This document shows positions 46,909-54,977 of a DNA stretch of 64,000 nucleotides, piece by piece. Position 1 is the first letter of the stretch. Each line of letters starts with the position of its first letter. Under the pieces are notes generated by a model, which saw only the letters and a list, made by a program, of their open reading frames with translations, did no database searches and was not told the DNA's origin. The translations under genes were made by a program, and so were the position numbers. Source of the stretch: Chitinophagaceae bacterium (GTDB taxonomy: Bacteria; Bacteroidota; Bacteroidia; Chitinophagales; Chitinophagaceae); NCBI GenBank assembly GCA_016699815.1, contig CP065012.1, positions 1-64,000 on the forward strand. Reading direction: 5' to 3'.

Positions 46909-49620
46909 ATGAACAGGCTATATTTAAAAAATGATACCCAAAATAGTTTTTTTGGCTACGAACTGGGCTATAGCGATACTTTAAACAGCTTATTAGGTAC
47001 CAGTTACCAAAAAGCCCTGTATAATGGAAACATTACCGGAACGGTATGGAGGAGCAAAGGCGATGGCCAGTTGCGTAAATACGATTATAGTTACGATGCC
47101 GCAGGCAGGCTTTTGAGCGCCGCTTTTACCCAATTTACCGATGGCGCTTTCAACCTCTCGGCAGGTATAGACTATTCTGTAATGATGGGCAACGGGCAAA
47201 GCCCTTCAAGCGCTTACGATGCCAACGGCAATATTTTATATATGGTACAATATGGCTTAAAACTTGGCAGCAGCGCCCTCATTGACAGGCTTAGCTATGC
47301 CTATACCAGCTCCGCCAATAAACTTGCCAGGGTAACCGATGCCGTTAACGACCCCAATACCAGGCTTGGCGATTTTAAAGACGGCGCTAATACAGGCGCC
47401 GATGATTATTTATACGATGTAAACGGCAACCTTACCCAAGACCTCAATAAAGGCATTGCCAACATAGTATACAACCAGCTCAATTTGCCTGAGTTTATAG
47501 ACCTTGTAGAAAAAGGAACGGTGCGCTATACTTATACCGCCGCAGGTACAAGGCTCAAAAAACAGGTTTTTAACAGGCAAACTCAAATTACTATTACTAC
47601 GCTCTATCTTTCTGGCTTTGTTTATGAAACTAAGCAAGATTCGGCAAATAATGTTTTATACAATAACAAATTGCTTTTTTGCGGCCAGGAAGAAGGCCGC
47701 ATAAGAGCTTTGTACGACAGCCTTAGCCAGCCCGGCTATATTACCGGCTTTGCCTGCGATTATTTTATAAAAGACCACTTGGGCAATATAAGGGCCGTTA
47801 TTACCAGCCAAAAAAAGGAAGACCAGTACCCACCTGCCAGTATGGAAACCGCACAAGCCACAACCGAAGAAGCCTTGTATGCCAACCTGCCGCAAACAAG
47901 AACTTTAAAAACCACGGTGCCCGGCTACCCAGCCGATACTTATACCAGCCCCAATGATTATGTTGCAAAAGTAAGCGGCGATGGAAACAAAATAGGCCCT
48001 TCCATTACCCTAAAAGTAATGGCCGGCGATAAGTTCAACATAAGGGTAACAAGCTGGTACCGGCTTAATGGCGCAGCGCCTGGCAACCCTGTAAACCCAC
48101 TTACCAGCCTGCTTGCCGCAATGCAAGGCGGCGTAGGCGGTGCCGCTGCGGCCAGCCATGGCGCTACTATTGGCGCACAGTTACAAAACGGTAATATACT
48201 TACCCCCGCCGCCACCCAGTTTTTAAACAGCCAAACCTACAATAGCCAAAAACCCAAAGCCTTTATAAACTGGATATTGCTCGATGAGCAGTTTCAATAC
48301 ACCGCCGGCGGTTTTGAGCAGGCCGGCAACAATGAAGAATTAAAAGAACATATTTTTAACCAGGTATCCATCACAAAAACCGGTTACCTTTATGTATATG
48401 TAAGCAACGCCACACCCAACATAGAAGTGTTCTTTGATAATTTGCAGCTAACGCACAGCCGGGGCACACTGCTCGAAACCAATGAATACTATCCCTTTGG
48501 GCTGCTCATGAAAAATATTTCATACCGCAGCCAAAGAGAAGCGGGATTTGCGGAGAATAAATATAAATACAATGCAGGCACAGAACTCAACGAAGAACTG
48601 GATGTACAGTATTACGAAACGCCCTTGCGTAATTACGACCCACAAACGGGCAGGTTTAATTGTGTAGATATGCTGGCAGAGCATTATTTTGCATTAACGC
48701 CTTACCAGTTTGGGTTTAATAATCCTGTTTTTTTTAATGACCCTACGGGTGCGCTCACAAAAGCCGAGTTTAATAAGTTAATAGAAACACTATGGGGAAG
48801 CAATTATGGTGGCCATTGGAGCGCAAAGGAAAATACAGGTACTTTTGAATATGGAGGAGGATCGTATTCTTTTTACGGCAGTGCCGATGAAGCTTTTGGG
48901 GCAGGAGCAGGCCTTATGGCAGATAATGGTTGGTGGGGGCTTAATAAAGGATGGGCAACAAATTTTGAAAGTGCATTGCAGGCATACAATGGAGGAAAAT
49001 TTACCCCGGGTATGGTTACAGGTTATTATAGGCAAAAATGGGAAAGCCAGCAGGCATATAATATCAGCAGCGATTATTCGCCCAATGGTAAAGGATTTAA
49101 TACGGTGTACAACTCCGAGTATATTGGTACCATGGAAAATGTCATTAGTGTTTATTCCTCCATGCAACAAATTATAAAGTTGTTTGGAGGGTATTTTGGT
49201 GGAGGCAATGGGAATAGTGTAAGCGACAACGAATGCCTAAAAAGTACTCAAACAGGATTAGGCGCACTTGATGTTGCTAATGGCGCTAAGGAAGAAATGA
49301 TTGAATATGCTGCAAAATCAAGCCCGACAATAGGCCAACTTAATTATACTAAAGCAATAAAAGTTGCAAGCAAAGGTGTGTTTGCAGCTCAGGCTGTAAT
49401 AAGTATATATCAGTCTGGTAGTGCATGGAGGAATAAAGATAGCAACAAATGGGGAGTAACAAAAAAAGCTAGCTTAGATATTGCAATTGGTGCAATTTCC
49501 CTTTGGGGTGGGCCTATTGGATGGGGGATTGGCGCTTTGTATTTTATAGGAGATGCAGCTGGATGGTGGGGAAATTGGGGTGAACCAACCTATTCATCAT
49601 ACCATATAATAAATCCGTAA
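46909..49620 (+). CDS. Rhs/YD-repeat protein, 5'-truncated, with C-terminal toxin-like tip
   Basis: 903 residues. The frame is also open upstream of the ATG, where RGWLLG precedes it, so most of the N-terminal YD-repeat shell is missing. Residues about 1-520 are the Bacteroidetes rhs shell; the core domain ends in YYPFGLLMKNISYRSQREAG, YDPQTGRF and NDPTG (about 615). The last 290 residues are a variable tip that ends in a Gly/Ala/Ile-rich hydrophobic stretch (IAIGAISLWGGPIGWGIGAL), suggesting a membrane-active toxin. A three-span membrane protein gene follows after 2 bases. Lack of a signal peptide makes secretion doubtful. Confidence 0.8.
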   Translation: MNRLYLKNDTQNSFFGYELGYSDTLNSLLGTSYQKALYNGNITGTVWRSKGDGQLRKYDYSYDAAGRLLSAAFTQFTDGAFNLSAGIDYSVMMGNGQSPSSAYDANGNILYMVQYGLKLGSSALIDRLSYAYTSSANKLARVTDAVNDPNTRLGDFKDGANTGADDYLYDVNGNLTQDLNKGIANIVYNQLNLPEFIDLVEKGTVRYTYTAAGTRLKKQVFNRQTQITITTLYLSGFVYETKQDSANNVLYNNKLLFCGQEEGRIRALYDSLSQPGYITGFACDYFIKDHLGNIRAVITSQKKEDQYPPASMETAQATTEEALYANLPQTRTLKTTVPGYPADTYTSPNDYVAKVSGDGNKIGPSITLKVMAGDKFNIRVTSWYRLNGAAPGNPVNPLTSLLAAMQGGVGGAAAASHGATIGAQLQNGNILTPAATQFLNSQTYNSQKPKAFINWILLDEQFQYTAGGFEQAGNNEELKEHIFNQVSITKTGYLYVYVSNATPNIEVFFDNLQLTHSRGTLLETNEYYPFGLLMKNISYRSQREAGFAENKYKYNAGTELNEELDVQYYETPLRNYDPQTGRFNCVDMLAEHYFALTPYQFGFNNPVFFNDPTGALTKAEFNKLIETLWGSNYGGHWSAKENTGTFEYGGGSYSFYGSADEAFGAGAGLMADNGWWGLNKGWATNFESALQAYNGGKFTPGMVTGYYRQKWESQQAYNISSDYSPNGKGFNTVYNSEYIGTMENVISVYSSMQQIIKLFGGYFGGGNGNSVSDNECLKSTQTGLGALDVANGAKEEMIEYAAKSSPTIGQLNYTKAIKVASKGVFAAQAVISIYQSGSAWRNKDSNKWGVTKKASLDIAIGAISLWGGPIGWGIGALYFIGDAAGWWGNWGEPTYSSYHIINP
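48295..48574. repeat. Rhs core repeat, matches 52133-52412
   Basis: The 280 bases around the core domain entry recur at 52133-52412 (offset 3838) with few differences. They encode the GGFEQAGNNEELKEHIF region through the KYKYN segment. Such homology lets a displaced tip recombine into the main rhs gene. Confidence 0.88.
48483..48712. repeat. Rhs core repeat, matches 50024-50253
   Basis: 230 bases encoding EYYPFGLL through LTPYQF recur at 50024-50253 (offset 1541) with about a dozen differences. The match ends at the toxin junction, where the two tips diverge. Confidence 0.88.
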
Positions 49621-49622
49621 CC

Positions 49623-50009
49623 ATGAAAAGATTTTATCGGTATATTATATATAAATTGTACAGTTATGGCCTTAAAAAAAACAATGACACACCAATTGCT
49701 AATGTCATTATAACATTGGCATTTGTTCATTTTATTCAATTGTTTATACTATATAATATACTGTTAATTTTTTTTCCCTTGATAGATATATATTCAAAAA
49801 TTGATAAAATATATGTAGGAATATTTTTTTTGTTATTTATGGGGTCTCATTATTTTATTTTTTACAACAAAGTGCGCTGGCAATATTATTTAGAAGAATT
49901 TAAAAATGAAACTGACGCCGAAAAAAGGCGTGGTTGGTGGTTTGTAAGAATTTACCTTATCGGCAGTATCTTGCTTTTTTTTATATTGATTCCAGTATTG
50001 TTTAGATAA
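49623..50009 (+). CDS. Small membrane protein, candidate immunity protein 1
   Basis: 128 residues with about three hydrophobic segments (near 27-55, 63-80 and 107-127) and a basic N-terminus. It begins 2 bases after the rhs stop, the usual place of an immunity gene. A membrane immunity protein fits a membrane-damaging tip. Base composition is far more AT-rich than the rhs core, suggesting separate origin. No known family recognised. Confidence 0.6.
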   Translation: MKRFYRYIIYKLYSYGLKKNNDTPIANVIITLAFVHFIQLFILYNILLIFFPLIDIYSKIDKIYVGIFFLLFMGSHYFIFYNKVRWQYYLEEFKNETDAEKRRGWWFVRIYLIGSILLFFILIPVLFR

Positions 50010-50023
50010 TGTATCAAACATTT

Positions 50024-50253
50024 TGAATACTATCCCTTTGGGCTGCTCATGAAAAATATTTCATACCGCAGCCAAAGAGAAGCGGGCTTTGCATACAATA
50101 AATATAAATACAATGCCGGCACAGAACACAACGAAGAACTGGAAGTACAGTATTACGAAACGCCCTTGCGTAATTACGACCCACAAACGGGCAGGTTTAA
50201 TTGTGTAGATATACTGGCCGAGCATTATTTTGCATTAACGCCTTACCAGTTTG
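50024..50253. repeat. Displaced rhs core segment 1
   Basis: Second copy of 48483-48712. It provides the homology arm at the front of the displaced tip 50049-51230. Confidence 0.88.
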
Positions 50254-51230
50254 CAGGCAATAACCCGGTAAGTTATAATGATCCCTTTGGTGACCAGTTT
50301 ACGCAAAATGGGCGGCTGCAACAAGGGCCAGATGGGGAATATCATGTAGGCTGGTTGAGTGATATGATGTGGGAAAATCAAAATTCATTTAGTTGGAATG
50401 AATGGGGAAGTAGTGGCGGAAGTGGTGATTATAGCGCATATTGGGCATTTTTCATAGATGCAAATTTTGGGAATGGCGAAGGAAAGCCAACAAGTATTGT
50501 GTCAAATATCCCAGGGTTTGGCCAAGCTTATTTTGGTAATGTAAACGGAATGTGGGGCTTTTTTAATAGTATTACTAATGCAGCTTACACAGGAGGTAAC
50601 AGTGAAATAAATGCTTTGTCTGCTACATTAATGAGCTTAGCTTCAAGTAGTAATTCTGTAGTAAGTGGTCGTTTTTTTGAAATGCTCACTGGAAGTATTA
50701 CTCATAATATATTTACTGATAGAAACTTGATAAGTACTTTAAATGGAGTTGAAAGAGATATTTCAGGAAATGCTATAAGTACTAACACATTTTTTTCCAC
50801 ACAGGCAAATGGCGGAGTTCAAGAAAATAGAATTTCAAATAATGGAGCGACATATTATAGAGCACAATTTGCAGCAGACTTTCTGAGTAGTACCTATCTC
50901 AATGCTAAATATGGCACTGTATTTCCATCCAATCAAATTGCAAATGGCTATTTTAATAATGGTACTGTTTATTGGCTACAGGGCAACCAATCGAGCCAAA
51001 AACCATTATATGGAACACAAGGGCAATTCGTCCAATCTTCCAAAAACGCAGCTGATTGGGCATATATTGAAAATGTAACACTAAGTCAATACGGTTATCC
51101 ACAACGAACTTTTTACATGAGTTTATTTATGAGTGTGGGAGGCAACCAATTGGAACATTCCCGATTAGGCCATTCTGGTGGATTAGGCAATTTTTATGGT
51201 ATTTTTATGTTTAACAATTTCCACTTTTAA
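50049..51230 (+). CDS. Displaced Rhs tip 2, toxin domain of unknown type
   Basis: 393 residues. The first 80 repeat the rhs core end (KNISYRSQREAG, NYDPQTGRF, YNDPFG); the remaining 310 are unrelated to the tip of the main gene. They are Gly/Ser/Asn-rich and end in SRLGHSGGLGNFYG; no catalytic motif can be named. It is probably an orphan toxin module that can recombine into the rhs gene. A signal-peptide protein gene follows after 10 bases. Confidence 0.7.
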   Translation: MKNISYRSQREAGFAYNKYKYNAGTEHNEELEVQYYETPLRNYDPQTGRFNCVDILAEHYFALTPYQFAGNNPVSYNDPFGDQFTQNGRLQQGPDGEYHVGWLSDMMWENQNSFSWNEWGSSGGSGDYSAYWAFFIDANFGNGEGKPTSIVSNIPGFGQAYFGNVNGMWGFFNSITNAAYTGGNSEINALSATLMSLASSSNSVVSGRFFEMLTGSITHNIFTDRNLISTLNGVERDISGNAISTNTFFSTQANGGVQENRISNNGATYYRAQFAADFLSSTYLNAKYGTVFPSNQIANGYFNNGTVYWLQGNQSSQKPLYGTQGQFVQSSKNAADWAYIENVTLSQYGYPQRTFYMSLFMSVGGNQLEHSRLGHSGGLGNFYGIFMFNNFHF

Positions 51231-51240
51231 ATATTTTGAT

Positions 51241-51780
51241 ATGAAAAATATTTGTTTATTAATGGTTATTATGTGTATGAATGTTTCATTGTTGGCAAAT
51301 GCTAATAAATTTTCTTTTGAAGATAGCACTTTGCGCCAACGATTTATTATGAGTATACTTCAAGAATATGAAATGGAGGGGAGATGGATTTTTGTTAAGG
51401 TTGATTCTTTGTATAAGTTGAAAAATAACTACGAAGTGATTAATCCTCAAATACTTTATAATTCTAATGCGTCGCAAACTACTTATTATGATAAAAAAAT
51501 ATTTTTATTTGATGCTTATGAGGCTTTAACACAGCAACCAGTATTGGAGCGTTACCCCAATAGACCACTGATAAAAGGAATAAAAGTAAATATGAAGATT
51601 TATAAAAAATTATTAAAACTGCCTATTGAAAAAATATTAATTACTTATTTTAATAGAGATAAAACATTAAAGAAGAAATATCAAAAATGTTTGTATGAAA
51701 TAATAGCCGTGTGTTATACCAATAATGTAAAGGTAATAACACCCAGTAATGCTCAACCATACTACCAGATTTTTAAATAG
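51241..51780 (+). CDS. Exported protein, candidate immunity protein 2
   Basis: 179 residues from the ATG at 51241, 10 bases after the tip gene. A signal peptide of about 20 residues ends near LLANA, so the protein is periplasmic or surface-bound. The rest is charged and shows no known domain. Its place and export suggest it protects against a toxin acting in the periplasm. The gene is AT-rich. Confidence 0.55.
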   Translation: MKNICLLMVIMCMNVSLLANANKFSFEDSTLRQRFIMSILQEYEMEGRWIFVKVDSLYKLKNNYEVINPQILYNSNASQTTYYDKKIFLFDAYEALTQQPVLERYPNRPLIKGIKVNMKIYKKLLKLPIEKILITYFNRDKTLKKKYQKCLYEIIAVCYTNNVKVITPSNAQPYYQIFK

Positions 51781-52132
51781 TAGCTTTATGAATTAATTTT
51801 CCTACGCTATTTTATGCCACACAAACCAACAATTTACATATATTAACATGTGCAAACGATCAGCAATTCCAATGGGTAAATTTAAAAAAAATACTTAGAC
51901 CTATAATCATTTGCAAACATTCTAAACCAAAATACAACTTTGAATAGCATTACAAAAGCCCATACTACCGGAGCACAGCAGATCAGTAAAGCTGTTTCCC
52001 GAAATCGGGCTGTATTCGATTTCGGGGGCCTTTTTTTGTTACTTTTTTGGGCAGGCAAAAAAGTAAAGAACAAAAAATAAAACCTACAAACCACTTGCGC
52101 TTACTCATAAGCCAAAATGTTTTAATTTTATA
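51781..52132. other. Intergenic region with hairpin repeat
   Basis: 352 bases without a credible gene. It contains copy A of the double-hairpin repeat (51986-52075), which could terminate transcription of the immunity gene. Open frames read across the repeat are spurious. Confidence 0.5.
51986..52075. repeat. Double-hairpin repeat, copy A
   Basis: A 90-base element with two stem-loops. CCGAAATCG/CGATTTCGG pairs around 51999-52025 and is followed by a T-run. TTACTTTTTTG at 52039-52049 pairs with CAAAAAAGTAA at 52056-52066. It recurs at 54456-54544 with one substitution and one T fewer. It can act as a terminator. Confidence 0.82.
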
Positions 52133-52412
52133 CAATACGCCGCCAGCGGTTTTGAGCAGGCCGGCAACAATGAAGAATTAAAAGAACATATTTTTAACCA
52201 GGTATCCATCACAAAAACCGGTTACCTTTATGTATATGTAAGCAACGCCACGCCCAACATAGAAGTGTTCTTTGATAATTTGCAGCTAACGCACACCCGG
52301 GGCCCACTGCTCGAAACCAATGAATACTATCCCTTTGGGCTGCTCATGAAAAATATTTCATACCGCAGCCAAAGAGAAGCGGGCTTTGCAGAAAATAAAT
52401 ATAAATACAATG
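52133..52412. repeat. Displaced rhs core segment 2
   Basis: Second copy of 48295-48574. It provides the homology arm for the displaced tip 52265-53473, and its frame stays open before the GTG at 52265. Confidence 0.88.
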
Positions 52413-53473
52413 GCAAAGAAGAACAAGCCAATGAGTTTAGCGAAGGCAGCGGACTGGATATGATAGACTATGGCGCAAGAATGTACGATGCACAAACCGG
52501 CCGCTGGCAGGTAATAGACCCACTTGCCGAAATGAGCAGGCGCTGGACGCCCTATAATTACGGCTATAACAACCCCATACAGTTTATAGACCCCGATGGC
52601 CGGCGGCCGGTAACACCCAAAGAAGGAGGCTGGGACCCAACAGCAACGCTTGATTTGCAAAATAAATTAAACAACTCAAGATATGATTGGAGCGGTTTAA
52701 ATGAGAGAGAACGCCAGGCAGCAATAGCCTCAGAATGGGCTGCATTTGTAAATATGGTGATGGGAAGTGGTGATGGTGGTATAGAGAATAAGCAGGCTAA
52801 CGGCGGTGTGCAAGTGCAAGGAATGGGAAGTTACTTTATAAAAAATACAGGGAAAGGAGATTATTGGTTTTATAATAAAGGTTCAGCATTTACCGGACCA
52901 CCAACTCAATTTGCACAAAAAGTATTGAACGCAATAAAATTAATTGGCAGTATTTTAGATGAGGAAATTCAAGGGAGACTAAATCAACTTTTAAATAATT
53001 CAGATAAAATAATCACAATTGAAGAAGGCCTCCATAATTTTAATGAAAAAAACGGCACGCTATCTTGGTTGCCAGATGAGAAAGGCTATGTAATGTATAA
53101 TAATGGAGGTGATATTTTTACAAGTGGATTTGGTAAAAAAAATCGAGATCCGGATTTGGAATTAGCTCATGAACTTATAGGTCACGGTTGGCAATACATT
53201 AACAGATTTTTAAATTTTGAAAGAATGTTAGAATTTAGAGAAAACGGTAAAGTGATAGGAAGAGCTCTAAAGGCAGAAGCAGATGCAAGTTCAATAACTA
53301 CCAGGGCAGCAATGAAATCAGGTCGCCCTGAAATGTGGCAGCCTGTGTACATTGAACAAGTATCTGAAAAAAATAGATCACTAAACATTAATATGAATTA
53401 TCATGTAATACCAAAAGATTATTTTATTAACAATAGAGAATCTCAAAATCCATTATATTATCAACGCTGGTAA
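52265..53473 (+). CDS. Displaced Rhs tip 3 with HExxH metallopeptidase-like toxin domain
   Basis: 402 residues from an internal GTG; the rhs frame is open further upstream, so the true start, if any, is unclear. The first 120 residues form a full rhs core end (YGARMYDAQTGRW, IDPLAE, FIDPDG). The unique C-terminus has LELAHELIGHGWQY, an HExxH zinc site, followed by an acidic EADAS that may give the third ligand. A zinc protease toxin is likely. A signal-peptide protein gene follows after 10 bases. Confidence 0.75.
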   Translation: MFFDNLQLTHTRGPLLETNEYYPFGLLMKNISYRSQREAGFAENKYKYNGKEEQANEFSEGSGLDMIDYGARMYDAQTGRWQVIDPLAEMSRRWTPYNYGYNNPIQFIDPDGRRPVTPKEGGWDPTATLDLQNKLNNSRYDWSGLNERERQAAIASEWAAFVNMVMGSGDGGIENKQANGGVQVQGMGSYFIKNTGKGDYWFYNKGSAFTGPPTQFAQKVLNAIKLIGSILDEEIQGRLNQLLNNSDKIITIEEGLHNFNEKNGTLSWLPDEKGYVMYNNGGDIFTSGFGKKNRDPDLELAHELIGHGWQYINRFLNFERMLEFRENGKVIGRALKAEADASSITTRAAMKSGRPEMWQPVYIEQVSEKNRSLNINMNYHVIPKDYFINNRESQNPLYYQRW

Positions 53474-53483
53474 ATAAAAAGTT

Positions 53484-54047
53484 ATGAAAAAGAATATTAT
53501 ATTTTTTCTGATAATCTTAATTCATCAATCGGTATTTGCGCAAATCTGTATTGAAAAAAAAGTTGATAAGATTTTTGATCAAAGGTTCAAGGCAAATTTT
53601 TATATTATTATGCCTGTAGAAACTCTAAACTATGAAAAAGCAAGATTATTAATTACGAAAGAATGGTTTCGAAATTATGTTACTATTCTTAATACTAATT
53701 ATTTAAATAATGATAGCATTAAACTCTATTTAAAGAATTTATTAATGGGGAAACAAAAAATGTATTTTGATGAATATTTATTTGGTGAATATTATGATAA
53801 GCCTCAATATTTAATAATTTCTGATAAGAATAAAAATGATATCTCATCGAAAAAAAAGAAATTAATTTTTTTAAAAAAATATCTTATCCCATATTCACCC
53901 GAAACAAAGTTTTACAATATTATTACCACTCTTCCTAACCCTATGAGGAGATATGATTTTATGATAGAGACACTTTTTAAATTAAATTATTTACTTGCAG
54001 AGGGTGATCAAGTAATAGGAGTTATTAAAGTTGATTGCGAAAATTAA
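53484..54047 (+). CDS. Exported protein, candidate immunity protein 3
   Basis: 187 residues. A signal peptide (IIFFLIILIHQSVFA) ends near residue 19-20. The remainder is Lys/Tyr/Asn-rich with no known domain. It directly follows the metallopeptidase-like tip. It is not similar to candidate immunity protein 2. Export to the periplasm suggests that the toxin acts there. The gene is strongly AT-rich. Confidence 0.55.
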   Translation: MKKNIIFFLIILIHQSVFAQICIEKKVDKIFDQRFKANFYIIMPVETLNYEKARLLITKEWFRNYVTILNTNYLNNDSIKLYLKNLLMGKQKMYFDEYLFGEYYDKPQYLIISDKNKNDISSKKKKLIFLKKYLIPYSPETKFYNIITTLPNPMRRYDFMIETLFKLNYLLAEGDQVIGVIKVDCEN

Positions 54048-54455
54048 AAATATGTTTTTCGCCTCACTATCGCAAGTGTTCAGCGCAAGCTGATCACTTG
54101 ATGCCTCCTAAATCAGCCGTTTGTAACGGGATTATGAAACCCAGAAGATGATTATATTTACTGAAGTAAAAATTATGGTGGATGTCATTTTTTCCCATAC
54201 GGCAGCCATTGCCAATCTTTTAACCGGTTGCCAAATGTTGGGTATTACAAACTTTACAAAAAAATTTATTTGAAAATAGAGGCAAAAAAATACAACTATT
54301 CGGCTGGGTATATTTGCAGGCATACTAATCTAACTTTTCATTGTTTTTTTACACAAAACCAAAGCAACATTAGCACAGCGCATCAACAAAAATGCAAAAA
54401 ATTCCGCCTAAGCGTAGCATTACCAATGCTCATGCTACCAAAGAACAAATGTTGC

Positions 54456-54544
54456 GTAAAGCTGTTTCCCCAAATCGGGCTGTATTCGATTTCGGGGGCC
54501 TTTTTTGTTACTTTTTTGGGCAGGCAAAAAAGTAAAGAACAAAA
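54456..54544. repeat. Double-hairpin repeat, copy B
   Basis: Second copy of the element at 51986-52075. One G-to-C change weakens the first stem; the TTACTTTTTTG/CAAAAAAGTAA stem is intact. It lies downstream of candidate immunity gene 3, as copy A lies downstream of gene 2. Confidence 0.82.
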
Positions 54545-54552
54545 TTAAAAAA

Positions 54553-54602
54553 AAACGCAGAGAAAAAAGTCCGCAGAGTTTCCGCAGAGTTTCCACAGAG
54601 TT
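54553..54602. repeat. CGCAGAG repeat tract
   Basis: Short tract ACGCAGAGAAAAAAG, then CCGCAGAG and further TTTCCGCAGAG-like blocks, related to the array at 13752-15360. It shows that the repeat family is dispersed on the chromosome. Confidence 0.65.
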
Positions 54603-54782
54603 TGTTTTAATTGTAGGCAACAAGAAAACTATTGACATTCTAAAAACGATTTATGGCTTAACCATACCATTACCCCCAGTTTAAAGAGACATCATTGATG
54701 CTTTTAGATAAAACGAATGAGCAGAAATTAATTCTAATACTGTTTGATTGATTTTGGGTGTCCTACTGATGAAGTCCGGAGC

Positions 54783-54900
54783 TGGCGCACTTTACCCGGC
54801 AGCTAATGTGCTTATAAATCCATTGCCTGGCGCTACAAGCGACCAGCGGTATATTAATGGCGTATTGCATAAAGTTGACAGGGTGCTTTTGCCGCAATAA
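54783..54900 (+). pseudogene. FAS1 gene 3'-end fragment
   Basis: It codes for the last 39 codons, with stop, of the FAS1 lipoprotein gene (44631-46037), starting at GALYPAANVLINPLPGAT. It has no start or upstream domain. It is the right-hand counterpart of the ychF fragment at 46116. Confidence 0.9.
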
Positions 54901-54918
54901 TATTTTTATTTAACTAAT

Positions 54919-54950
54919 AAAAAAAGGTTCCCGATACGGAACCTTTTTTT
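54919..54950 (-). terminator. Bidirectional terminator, ychF side
   Basis: Same hairpin as at 46057-46088: seven A with GGTTCC (54919-54931) and GGAACC with seven T (54938-54950). It lies 27 bases past the ychF stop and probably ends that transcript. Confidence 0.82.
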
Positions 54951-54977
54951 ATGGAATATATTGAAATAATATTTTGT

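Larger units (their letters stand above)
46199..54782. mobile_element. rhs polymorphic-toxin island between direct repeats
   Basis: An 8,584-base insert bounded by the 279-bp repeats. It holds an rhs N-terminal remnant, a truncated rhs gene, two displaced toxin tips, three candidate immunity genes, two copies of a hairpin repeat and a short CGCAGAG repeat tract. No integrase or transposase is visible. The FAS1 and ychF genes, which converge on one terminator, were probably adjacent before insertion. Confidence 0.75.
54048..54782. other. Non-coding right edge of the island
   Basis: 735 bases without a credible gene. It holds the second double-hairpin repeat (54456-54544) and a CGCAGAG tract (54553-54602). 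Open frames across these are repeat artefacts. The homology with the left flank begins at 54783. Confidence 0.55.

Noticed and set aside
51882..52094. Frames across the double-hairpin repeat (also 54435-54638)
   Set aside because: The translation is that of the repeat itself, present twice in the same form; not a gene.
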